Of a stretch of DNA of 5,894 nucleotides, positions 1 through 5,894 are shown piece by piece. Numbering within the stretch: the first letter of the stretch is position 1; each line of letters begins with the position of its first letter. The stretch is from Acidobacteriota bacterium (lineage in GTDB: Bacteria; Acidobacteriota; Terriglobia; Terriglobales; Acidobacteriaceae). Where the stretch lies: the NCBI GenBank assembly GCA_021801945.1, contig JAKABE010000225.1, positions 1 to 5,894 on the forward strand, given 5' to 3'. The translations under genes and the position numbers were made by a program. The notes beneath the pieces were generated by a model that was given only the letters and a program-made list of their open reading frames with translations, had not been told where the DNA came from and searched no databases.

Positions 1-65
1 AGATCGTAAACGGGCTCTTAGGCCGGCCTCCGGTGTCTCGTCAGACCCCGGCCAATCTGCCGGTC

Positions 66-95
66 TTGCATACTTATGCACCGTCGTTGTATATT
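66..95 (+). promoter_or_regulatory. Candidate sigma-70-type promoter of the arg operon
   Basis: TATATT at 90-95 differs from the -10 consensus at one base. TTGCAT at 66-71 is a weak -35 (only TTG matches), with an 18-bp spacer. Both elements lie inside or against the two ARG-box-like sites, which is the usual arrangement for repression by blocking RNA polymerase. Transcription would begin near 101-103, giving an untranslated leader of about 55 nt before argR. The -10 is convincing; the -35 is not. Confidence 0.5.
67..80 (+). promoter_or_regulatory. ARG box 1 (ArgR operator half)
   Basis: TGCATACTTATGCA is a perfect 6-bp inverted repeat (TGCATA/TATGCA) around a 2-nt centre. It fits the TGnAT-N4-ATnCA shape of the known ARG box core (TGAAT-N4-ATTCA in enterobacteria). 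It lies 78 nt upstream of the gene for the repressor itself and overlaps the candidate -35, so ArgR with bound arginine would be expected to bind here and shut off the operon. Confidence 0.8.
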
Positions 96-101
96 TATCC
101 G
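88..101 (+). promoter_or_regulatory. ARG box 2 (ArgR operator half)
   Basis: TGTATATTTATCCG matches TGnAT-N4-ATnCA at all but the last position. Its centre is 21 bp from that of box 1, two helical turns, which is the spacing known for paired ARG boxes bound by one ArgR hexamer. It covers the candidate -10. The weaker match alone would be unconvincing; the spacing is what supports it. Confidence 0.7.
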
Positions 102-157
102 ATAGCCCTTTGCCCGCCGGCATTGCCCTGTTCGCCCGCGAAAAGAGAGAGCCAGCT

Positions 158-619
158 ATGAAAGACCAGCGTCTGAACGCAATACGGGAACTCGTGTCCA
201 GCTCCCCGGTGGCCAGCCAGGACGAGCTGCGCCGCAGGCTGCGCCGCCTGGGCATCCGCGCCACCCAGGCCACCCTCTCGCGCGATATCCACGAGTTGAG
301 ACTTTCCAAAGGACCCGGTGGCTATACTTTGCCTAACGGCCACCATGACGTGGGCGCCGCTGCGCCGGATGAGGACTCGAGCCAACCTTCGCTGGCCGAA
401 ATGATTAACAGTTTCGCCCTGCGTGTGTGCCATGCCATGAATCAGGTGGTGGTGGGCACGGTCACGGGCGGAGCCCAGCCGGTGGCCGCGGCTCTCGATC
501 GCGCGGAGTGGCCCGAAGTGGTGGGCACCATCGCCGGCGACGATACCGTATTGATTGTCTGCCCCGACCAACACCTTGCCGGGGGCGTGGAGGCCCGGCT
601 GAAAGCGATGTTGACCTGA
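158..619 (+). CDS. argR: Arginine repressor ArgR
   Basis: This encodes a 153-residue transcription regulator of the ArgR/AhrC family, which as a hexamer with bound L-arginine represses arginine synthesis genes. The N-terminal winged helix-turn-helix is residues 1-60 or so, with ATQATLSRDI at 35-44 holding the family Ser-Arg pair (S41, R42) that contacts DNA. The C-terminal oligomerisation and arginine-binding domain carries GTIAGDDT at 123-130, including the Asp pair that holds arginine. Length is normal for the family (about 150-156). The reading frame extends upstream to a TTG at 110, but ATG 158 is chosen because the protein then begins as other ArgRs do, and AGAGAGAG at 144-151 serves as a ribosome site. 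As first gene behind tandem ARG boxes it is probably autoregulated. Its stop shares one base with the argC start. Confidence 0.95.
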   Translation: MKDQRLNAIRELVSSSPVASQDELRRRLRRLGIRATQATLSRDIHELRLSKGPGGYTLPNGHHDVGAAAPDEDSSQPSLAEMINSFALRVCHAMNQVVVGTVTGGAQPVAAALDRAEWPEVVGTIAGDDTVLIVCPDQHLAGGVEARLKAMLT

Positions 620-1686
620 TGACAGAATCGATTCAAACCGCGGTGATGGGCGTGACCGGCTATGCCGGCGCCGAATTGGCGCGGCTGCTGCTGCGTCATC
701 CCCGTCTGCGCCCCGCACCTCCTGTCTTTGCCGGCCGCGTGGAACAAAAGGATCTCGCGCGTGGCGGAGTTCCGCTGGTCGAGATCCATCCCTATCTGGC
801 CGGCAGCGACGGCAACAGCAATCTCAAGCTCGAACCGTTTTCGTGGCAGCTCCTTGCCGATCGCGGCGTCGAGGTGCTCTTCCTGGCCACGCCCCATGAG
901 CAGTCGCGCGCCTGGGTCCCCGAGGCGCTCGACCGCGGCCTGCGCATCATCGACCTGAGCGCGGCATGGCGTCTCACCGACGCTCCCAACCGCGCCGTCT
1001 ACGCGTTCGAGGATGATGGCTCGGAAAAGGCCGCGGCTATCCAGGAGCGCAGTGTCTACGGCATGCCCGAGCTGCATCGCGCCCGGATTGCCGGCGCGCG
1101 CCTGGTGGCCAATCCCGGCTGTTATGCGACCTCGGTCATCCTGCCCCTCAAACCGCTGCTTGCCGCCGGGCTCGTCGATCTCGAGCGCGGCATCGTGGCC
1201 GACTCCAAGAGCGGCGTGAGCGGTGCAGGCAAGGCCCCTACGGCCAAGACGCACTTCATGTACGCCGCCGACAACCTCTCCGCCTACGCCGTCTTCGCGC
1301 ATCGTCACACCGGCGAACTGCTCGAGCAGCTTGGCCTGAGCGCCAGGGAGATCGTTTTTACGCCGCACCTGCTGCCCATTCCGCGCGGGATTCTGTCCAC
1401 CATCTACGTTCACTTCAAGGCGCCGCAAACGCGGACCAGCCTTGCGGCGGTCTATCGCGATTTCTTTTCCACGAGCCCCATGGTCCGGCTCTATGACCAT
1501 ACGCTCCCCCAGATTCAGTACTCTGTGCGCACCAATTATGCGGACATCGGTTTCCAACTCGATACCAGCGGCCGCCGCGCCGTCATCGTCAGTTGTCTCG
1601 ACAATCTGCTGAAGGGCGCCTCCGGCCAGGCCGTGCAAAATCTCAATGTGATGCTCGGATGGCCGGAATCGGAAGGTCTCGAATAA
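619..1686 (+). CDS. argC: N-acetyl-gamma-glutamyl-phosphate reductase
   Basis: ArgC is a cytoplasmic NADPH-dependent enzyme that reduces N-acetylglutamyl phosphate to N-acetylglutamate semialdehyde, the third step of arginine synthesis. The 355-residue product has the nucleotide-binding loop GVTGYAG at 11-17, the active-site cysteine C168 in NPGCYAT (165-171), SGVSGAGKAP at 198-207, the catalytic histidine region HRH at 228-230, PHLLPIPRGI at 249-258 and the C-terminal DNLLKGASGQAVQ at 328-340. Length is close to the family norm (about 335-350). The start ATG at 619 overlaps the argR stop (TGATG), and there is no clear SD of its own, so translation is probably coupled to argR. The frame is open further upstream inside argR, but that extension is not ArgC-like. 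Confidence 0.97.
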   Translation: MTESIQTAVMGVTGYAGAELARLLLRHPRLRPAPPVFAGRVEQKDLARGGVPLVEIHPYLAGSDGNSNLKLEPFSWQLLADRGVEVLFLATPHEQSRAWVPEALDRGLRIIDLSAAWRLTDAPNRAVYAFEDDGSEKAAAIQERSVYGMPELHRARIAGARLVANPGCYATSVILPLKPLLAAGLVDLERGIVADSKSGVSGAGKAPTAKTHFMYAADNLSAYAVFAHRHTGELLEQLGLSAREIVFTPHLLPIPRGILSTIYVHFKAPQTRTSLAAVYRDFFSTSPMVRLYDHTLPQIQYSVRTNYADIGFQLDTSGRRAVIVSCLDNLLKGASGQAVQNLNVMLGWPESEGLE

Positions 1687-1708
1687 AACTTGCCGCGGAG
1701 GGGCTCGA

Positions 1709-1738
1709 TTGAAAAACAAGGTAGAGGGTTCGAGATGA
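1709..1738 (+). other. Possible 9-codon mini-ORF ahead of argB
   Basis: A strong SD-like GGAGGGG at 1697-1703 lies 5 nt before a TTG at 1709. From there nine codons (product MKNKVEGSR) run to a TGA at 1736-1738, which overlaps the argB ATG at 1735 as ATGA. The arrangement would allow termination-reinitiation coupling into argB. argB also has its own SD, and a 9-codon frame can occur by chance, so this is only a possibility. Confidence 0.2.
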
Positions 1739-2517
1739 AATATGTGGTCAAGTTGGGCGGAGCGGGGCTGGAGTCGCCGGTGCTGCTCGAAGGCTGTACG
1801 CGCGCCATCGCGGAACTGGTGCGCGACGGCCATCAGGTGGCCGTAGTGCACGGTGGAGGCGCGCAGCTCACCCGCACCCTGAAGGAGCTGGGCAAGCAGA
1901 GCCAGTTCATCGACGGCCTGCGCATCACCGACGCCGAAACCCGCGACGTGGCGCTGATGGTCTTTGCCGGACGCGTGAACAAGGGCCTGGTGGCTACCTT
2001 CGGCGCGCAGGGCCAGGCTGCGGTTGGACTCTCGGGCGGCGACGGCCTCATCTTCCGCGCTCGCAAAAAGCGCACCACGCCCGATCTGGGCTACGTGGGC
2101 GAGATTGCGGCCAGCGATCCGCGCTGGCTGGAGGCCATCTGGCAATTAAATGGCGTGCCCGTGCTCTGCTCCATCGCCCTGGGCTTCGACGGCCAGTATT
2201 ACAACATCAACGCCGACGAGATGGCCGCCGCCTGCGCCATTGCCTGCCGCGCAGACGCTCTGGTCTTCCTCACCGATGTACCGGGCGTCAAGGGGGCAGA
2301 CGGAGAGGTGTTGCGCTGGCTTTCCATCGACCAGATCGCCGAGATGGCCAAGAACGAGGTGATCTTCGGCGGCATGTTGCCCAAGCTGGGCGCCTGCCGC
2401 GAGGCCCTGTTGAACGGCGTCAAGCGTGTCCGCATTTTGCCTGCCGAGGCTGCCAGCTCGCTTCCCGATCTGTGCAGCTCGCGCGTAACCCACGGTACCG
2501 AGGTCATGGTGGCCTAA
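1735..2517 (+). CDS. argB: N-acetylglutamate kinase
   Basis: ArgB transfers phosphate from ATP to the gamma-carboxylate of N-acetylglutamate, the second step of arginine synthesis, and belongs to the amino acid kinase family. The 260-residue product shows KLGG at 6-9 (phosphate binding), HGGG at 39-42, the substrate-binding GLRITD at 61-66, GLSGGDG at 98-104, the NINAD segment at 157-161, FLTDVPGV at 178-185 and GGMLPKL at 212-218 with K217 near the ATP phosphates. ATG 1735 is chosen over the upstream in-frame TTG 1690 because AGAGGG at 1723-1728 sits 6 nt before it and the protein then starts directly at the first strand. The length matches the E. coli enzyme (258). The N-terminal helix extension typical of hexameric arginine-inhibited kinases is absent, so feedback inhibition by arginine is less likely; that is an inference. 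Confidence 0.96.
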   Translation: MKYVVKLGGAGLESPVLLEGCTRAIAELVRDGHQVAVVHGGGAQLTRTLKELGKQSQFIDGLRITDAETRDVALMVFAGRVNKGLVATFGAQGQAAVGLSGGDGLIFRARKKRTTPDLGYVGEIAASDPRWLEAIWQLNGVPVLCSIALGFDGQYYNINADEMAAACAIACRADALVFLTDVPGVKGADGEVLRWLSIDQIAEMAKNEVIFGGMLPKLGACREALLNGVKRVRILPAEAASSLPDLCSSRVTHGTEVMVA

Positions 2518-2530
2518 GGAGGTTCGGAGG
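2516..2530 (+). promoter_or_regulatory. Double Shine-Dalgarno for the argD GTG start
   Basis: AAGGAGG at 2516-2522 overlaps the argB stop codon and lies 10 nt before GTG 2533. A second GGAGG at 2526-2530 lies only 2 nt before it, which is too close to be ideal. The first is the likelier ribosome site. Together they support GTG as the argD start and tie argD translation to ribosomes finishing argB. Confidence 0.6.
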
Positions 2531-2532
2531 AA

Positions 2533-3831
2533 GTGACAAAACTCGAAGAGATTCGTGCCGCCGAAGCGCGGCTTTTGCTTTCGACCTATGATCGCAGCCC
2601 CGTTCTCTTTGTGGGGGGCGAGGGCGTTCACCTGATCGCTGAACAGGGCGAGCGCTATCTCGACCTGCTCAGCGGCATCGGTGTGAATGCGCTCGGCTAT
2701 AACCATCCGGCCATCGTGGACGCCATCGCCCGCCAGAGTCGCGCTCTCATTCACACATCGAACCTCTACTATCACGAGGGCCAAGCAGAGCTTGCGCTGC
2801 GGCTGACCGAGCGCACCGGCCTCGATCGCGTCTTCTTCGCCAACTCCGGCACTGAGGCCTGGGAGGGGGCGCTCAAGCTGGCGCGCGCCTACGCGGGAGT
2901 ACGGCGCAGCGAAGGCAAGCAGATCGGAACGAAGTTCCTGGCCCTGGAGCAGAGCTTCCATGGCCGCACCTTCGGCGCCGTCTCCACCACCCACAAGGAA
3001 AAGTACCGCGCGCCCTTTGCGCCCGTGGTTCCCGGCGTGGAGTTTGTGCGCTGCAATGATGTCGCCGATCTGCGCGCCAAGTTCTCCACCCAAGTTTGCG
3101 CCATTCTGGTCGAGGCCATCCAGGGCGAGGGCGGCGTCCGCCCGCTGGTGCCGGAGTTCCTGGCCGAGGCGCGCGCTCTCACGCAATCCACCGGCGCGCT
3201 GCTCATCGCGGACGAAATTCAGGCGGGCATGGGCCGCACCGGCAAGTGGTGCGCCTATCAGCATTACGGCATTCTGCCCGGGGCCCCCACGGACACATCT
3301 TCGTCCGTGGGGTGGAAGCCCGATGTGACCACCCTCGCCAAACCCCTGGCCGGGGGCCTGCCTCTTGGAGCAGTGTTGTGCTCCGAGGAGGTCGCACGCG
3401 CCATTCATCCGGGGATGCATGGCAGCACCTTCGGCGGAGGCCCGCTGGCCTGCGCTGTGGCCATCGCCGTCATCGATACCATCGAAAAAGAGGGCTTGCT
3501 GACGAATGCGACCGAGGTAGGCGGCTACTTCCAGGAACAGCTGCGCGCTCTCGCCAGCCGCCACACGGCCATCGTGGATGTGCGCGGCAAAGGACTGATG
3601 GTCGCCGCAGAACTCGACTCCGCGGAGCTAGCCAAGCGCGTCGTCGCCGAGATGCTCAAGCGCCGCATCCTCATTAACTGCACTAGCGATACGGTGCTGC
3701 GTTTTCTACCGCCTTATATCCTTGAACGCACGCATGTGGACACGGCGATCGCGGCGCTGGACGAGATTTTTACTGAATACGCCACTGCGCATGCCGGGAC
3801 TTCATCCGCAGAAGGAGAACATCATGCCTAG
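2533..3831 (+). CDS. argD: Acetylornithine aminotransferase
   Basis: ArgD is a class III, PLP-dependent aminotransferase that converts N-acetylglutamate semialdehyde and glutamate to N-acetylornithine. The 432-residue product has NSGTEAWEGALKLAR at 104-118 (PLP phosphate region), FHGRT at 142-146, EAIQGEGG at 194-201, LIADEIQAGMGRTG at 224-237 with D227 contacting the pyridine nitrogen, the Schiff-base lysine K270 in TLAKPLAGGLPLGA, and GSTFGGGPLACA at 297-308. The start is GTG behind AAGGAGG. It is about 30 residues longer than typical ArgD: some 12-15 extra residues lie at about 248-261, between the Asp and Lys motifs and coded by an inverted repeat, and a polar tail of about 15 residues ends the protein. 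W110 stands where most family members have Asn. Class III aminotransferases overlap in substrate, but the operon makes ArgD the clear choice. It overlaps argF by 8 nt. Confidence 0.94.
   Translation: MTKLEEIRAAEARLLLSTYDRSPVLFVGGEGVHLIAEQGERYLDLLSGIGVNALGYNHPAIVDAIARQSRALIHTSNLYYHEGQAELALRLTERTGLDRVFFANSGTEAWEGALKLARAYAGVRRSEGKQIGTKFLALEQSFHGRTFGAVSTTHKEKYRAPFAPVVPGVEFVRCNDVADLRAKFSTQVCAILVEAIQGEGGVRPLVPEFLAEARALTQSTGALLIADEIQAGMGRTGKWCAYQHYGILPGAPTDTSSSVGWKPDVTTLAKPLAGGLPLGAVLCSEEVARAIHPGMHGSTFGGGPLACAVAIAVIDTIEKEGLLTNATEVGGYFQEQLRALASRHTAIVDVRGKGLMVAAELDSAELAKRVVAEMLKRRILINCTSDTVLRFLPPYILERTHVDTAIAALDEIFTEYATAHAGTSSAEGEHHA
3285..3312 (+). repeat. Perfect 10-bp inverted repeat inside argD
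   Basis: CCCCACGGAC at 3285-3294 and GTCCGTGGGG at 3303-3312 are exact reverse complements around an 8-nt loop (ACATCTTC). The element encodes about nine residues (APTDTSSSVG region, 251-260) of a stretch that has no counterpart in ordinary ArgD, where the chain goes nearly directly from HYG to PD. A palindromic element inserted in frame in a coding region is one explanation; a chance hairpin in a variable loop is the other. Confidence 0.65.
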
Positions 3832-4912
3832 CAGAGCTACCATGGATCGCCCCACCGCGGCGATCCCGGTCGAGAAAGACCCCGATGTGCAGGCCGCGAC
3901 CGCGCGCATGGCCGGCGAGGACCTGTGCTCCATCGCCGATCTCTCCAGCGCCGAGGTGCGCGCCATCCTTAAGCTGGGGCGCGAGGTCAAGCACAATCCT
4001 CGCGAGTACCGCCATGCCCTGGATGCCAAGCAGATGGTGCTCATGTTCGAGAAGGCCAGCCTGCGTACGCGCCTGGCCTTCGAGGCTGGCATCAACACCA
4101 TGGGCGGCAACGCCATCTTCGTCGATCATGCCAACTCACCACTGGGCGAGCGCGAAACCATCGCCGACGTGGCGCGCAACCTGGAGCGCTGGGTGGACGT
4201 GATCGTGCTACGCACCTACGCCCACGACACCATCACCGACATGGCGGCAAACGCGCGCGTGCCGGTGATCAACGCGCTCTCCGACTTCGAGCATCCCTGC
4301 CAGGCGCTAGCCGATTTCATGACCCTCGAAGAGCGCTTCGGCTCCGTGACCGGGCTGAACTTCACCTACGTCGGCGACGGCAACAACGTGTGCCACTCAC
4401 TGATGCTGTGTGGTGCGCAACTGGCCGCCAACATCACCGTGGCGACGCCCCGCGGCTACTCGCCCGACATCGAGATCGTCACCATCGCGCGCGAGATCGC
4501 CGCCAAGAATGGCACGGAGGTGCGGCTCCTGCAGGACCCGCAAGCGGCCGTCGAAGGCGCCGACGCGGTGTATACCGACGTGTGCGTGAGCATGGGCATG
4601 GAGCACGAGTCCACCAAGCGCGCTCCGATCTTCCGGCCCTTCCAGGTGAACGAGGCGCTGATGGCGAAGGCCAAACCGACAGCGGTCTTTATGCACTGTC
4701 TGCCTGCCCGCCGCGGCGAAGAGGTCACCGACGCGGTCATCGACAGCCCGCAGTCCATCGTCTTCGATCAGGCAGAAAACCGGCTGCACGCGCAGAAGGC
4801 GTTGCTGCTGTTGTTGCTGGGCGGGTTAGCGAATGTTCAGAAGTTTCCGACGGTTGGCGGTCAGCCTGAAACTGCAATGGATCCAGGCTGCTTTCAGACG
4901 AGAGTTTTGTAA
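3824..4912 (+). CDS. argF: Ornithine carbamoyltransferase
   Basis: ArgF joins carbamoyl phosphate to L-ornithine to give L-citrulline. The 362-residue product carries the carbamoyl-phosphate loop FEKASLRTR at 75-83, HPCQALAD at 157-164, the ornithine-side SMG motif in TDVCVSMGME (251-260), and the catalytic HCLPARRGEE at 291-300 followed by FDQAENRLHAQKALL. These are ornithine rather than aspartate transcarbamoylase motifs. ATG 3824 is chosen because AGAAGGAG at 3810-3817 sits 6 nt before it; the frame continues upstream inside argD without family resemblance. About 30 extra residues precede the usual domain start. The final 25 or so residues after LLLLLLGG do not look like ArgF and read into the spacer, ending just before a REP-like hairpin, so the original stop may have been lost. 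Confidence 0.95.
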   Translation: MPSRATMDRPTAAIPVEKDPDVQAATARMAGEDLCSIADLSSAEVRAILKLGREVKHNPREYRHALDAKQMVLMFEKASLRTRLAFEAGINTMGGNAIFVDHANSPLGERETIADVARNLERWVDVIVLRTYAHDTITDMAANARVPVINALSDFEHPCQALADFMTLEERFGSVTGLNFTYVGDGNNVCHSLMLCGAQLAANITVATPRGYSPDIEIVTIAREIAAKNGTEVRLLQDPQAAVEGADAVYTDVCVSMGMEHESTKRAPIFRPFQVNEALMAKAKPTAVFMHCLPARRGEEVTDAVIDSPQSIVFDQAENRLHAQKALLLLLLGGLANVQKFPTVGGQPETAMDPGCFQTRVL

Positions 4913-4916
4913 CAAG

Positions 4917-4970
4917 GGCACGGCTTTAGCCGTGCCGCAAAATGCGCATGAAATCTGTGGCTTTAGCCCC
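4917..4970. repeat. REP-like doublet of hairpins in the argF downstream spacer
   Basis: The first hairpin, 4917-4936, pairs GGCACGGC with GCCGTGCC around TTTA. The second, 4957-4970, is GTGGC/TTTA/GCCCC with one mismatch. Both contain the identical core GGCTTTAGCC (4922-4931 and 4959-4968) 37 bp apart. Paired palindromes with one shared core between genes are typical of REP/REPIN elements, and similar GGCTTTAGCC spacers are, from memory, common in acidobacterial genomes. No T-run follows either hairpin, so a rho-independent terminator is not supported, though mRNA 3'-end protection is possible. Confidence 0.6.
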
Positions 4971-4998
4971 TGGAGGGATGGTTTTCACAGAGGTGTTT

Positions 4999-5652
4999 AT
5001 GAAATTCAAGTCTGGAGACTCCACAGACAGTGCACACTGCACCGCGCTCAAACATGAATTTCTACGCTGTGAGGATGCGTTCAAGGACTTTGAAACCTAT
5101 GGAACCATGATGATCATGCGGGCGCAGGCAGAGTCAAAGGGTGCTGCTTCACCCACAGCCGAAGAAACGCGCCTTATTGCATACAAGACCTACAATGCAT
5201 ATGCGCGCTTCATCCACCACCTCTACGAATTCATGGTCGGTGCAATCGTCAGAGAAATGGGCGACACTACGCTAGGAGTAAAAGACGAGCGACAGAGGGC
5301 AGAAATCAGAGACAGCTACATTGGTAGCCGTGCCCAACGTATCCTGACTGACAGGCGTAAGGCGATACTTAACGGAACCGCTCCGGTCTGGGAGAACAAT
5401 ATCAGTGCTTTTCCGGAAAAAGTCCCGCCTGAATTCGCGAAACGATTTCGGGAAATGAGAAACAAGGTCAGCGGGCATTTATCCCACGAACGTCCGGCGA
5501 TCAGCCTATCCAACTTCTATGACGAATTTCACAAGTACGTCTACATGCTCTATCAAAATTGCCGTGGGCACTGGAGCCTCCTGCGAGACAAGGAGTTTCC
5601 CAATCTCGACGAGATCACAAAGTTTTCAGTTCTCATCAAGAGCGGCGGATAG
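4999..5652 (+). CDS. Hypothetical protein, possible HEPN-type domain
   Basis: I do not recognise this 217-residue protein as a named family. It appears soluble and largely helical, with no signal peptide or membrane segment. Helical stretches are likely at about 16-45, 55-87, 97-123 and 145-190. Near the C-terminus FREMRNKVSGHLSHE (150-164) has R154, N155 and H160, matching the R(N/D/H)-x4-H motif of HEPN domains, which are often ribonucleases in toxin-antitoxin and phage-defence systems. The placement of the motif before the last long helix also fits HEPN. ATG 4999 is chosen because GAGG at 4990-4993 is 5 nt upstream; in-frame ATGs at 4942, 4948 and 4978 lie in the repeat or lack spacing for an SD. 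GC is lower than in the arg genes (hand counts 53% at 5281-5340 and 47% at 5401-5460), and AGA, AGG and ATA codons appear. It sits between argF and argG in the same direction, suggesting acquisition. The reading frame is secure; the HEPN assignment is a motif-based inference. Confidence 0.8.
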   Translation: MKFKSGDSTDSAHCTALKHEFLRCEDAFKDFETYGTMMIMRAQAESKGAASPTAEETRLIAYKTYNAYARFIHHLYEFMVGAIVREMGDTTLGVKDERQRAEIRDSYIGSRAQRILTDRRKAILNGTAPVWENNISAFPEKVPPEFAKRFREMRNKVSGHLSHERPAISLSNFYDEFHKYVYMLYQNCRGHWSLLRDKEFPNLDEITKFSVLIKSGG

Positions 5653-5659
5653 ACCAACC

Positions 5660-5894
<235 letters not shown>

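Noticed and set aside
21..53. Terminator or structured leader upstream of the operon
   Set aside because: CCGG-T-GTCT pairs imperfectly with AGAC-C-CCGG (30-51) around CGTC, but there is no T-run and it lies upstream of the promoter. An alternative pairing of GGCCGG with CCGGCC is equally possible. Nothing firm can be said about 1-65.
442..2145. Long antisense open frame of 567 codons on the - strand
   Set aside because: It lies opposite argR, argC and argB, whose motifs are unambiguous. High-GC codon bias produces such open antisense frames, and its translation shows no family motif.
2146..3564. Antisense open frame of 472 codons on the - strand
   Set aside because: It lies opposite argB and argD, with low-complexity Ala/Gly/Arg-rich translation and no recognisable domain.
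4917..4936. Rho-independent terminator after argF
   Set aside because: The stem is strong, but the sequence after it (GCAAAATGCGC) has no T-run, and a second hairpin with the same core follows, which fits a REP-type repeat better.
4942..5652. Longer version of the hypothetical gene starting at ATG 4942
   Set aside because: The extra residues are coded by the repeat element and no SD precedes that ATG. GAGG before ATG 4999 is well placed.

Overview
The window is most of an arginine biosynthesis operon on the + strand, in the order argR, argC, argB, argD, argF, one unrecognised gene, argG. argG runs off the right edge. Base composition is high in GC in the arg genes (a hand count of 2401-2460 gives 65%). 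The gene order, together with paired GGCTTTAGCC hairpins in the spacer after argF, suggests an acidobacterium (Terriglobia/Acidobacteriaceae-like). That placement is from memory of such genomes and is moderate in confidence; a related high-GC bacterium is possible.

Left end (1-157): a regulatory region with two ARG-box-like operators whose centres are 21 bp apart (67-80 and 88-101), overlapping a plausible promoter. The first gene, argR, encodes the arginine repressor that would bind them, so the whole operon is probably under ArgR control and argR is autoregulated. The genes 158-4912 are packed tightly: argR/argC overlap by 1 nt, argC/argB are 48 nt apart with a possible 9-codon mini-ORF, argB/argD are 15 nt apart with a Shine-Dalgarno (SD) sequence overlapping the argB stop, and argD/argF overlap by 8 nt.

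Pathway: ArgB phosphorylates N-acetylglutamate, ArgC reduces the phosphate, ArgD transaminates the semialdehyde to N-acetylornithine, ArgF converts ornithine to citrulline, and ArgG makes argininosuccinate. The steps for making N-acetylglutamate, releasing ornithine, and splitting argininosuccinate (argA/argJ, argE/argJ, argH) are not in the window; argH could lie just downstream.

The unusual part is 4913-5702. After argF comes a REP-like doublet of hairpins, then a 217-residue gene of lower GC (hand counts of 47% and 53% in two 60-base lines) that has nothing to do with arginine synthesis by sequence. It carries RNKVSGH near its C-terminus, which fits the R(N/D/H)-x-H motif of HEPN ribonuclease-type domains. 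It is followed by a short 7-bp tandem repeat and then argG. This looks like an accessory cargo gene placed inside a housekeeping operon. A second oddity is a perfect 10-bp inverted repeat inside argD that encodes an in-frame insertion between the catalytic Asp and Lys regions.
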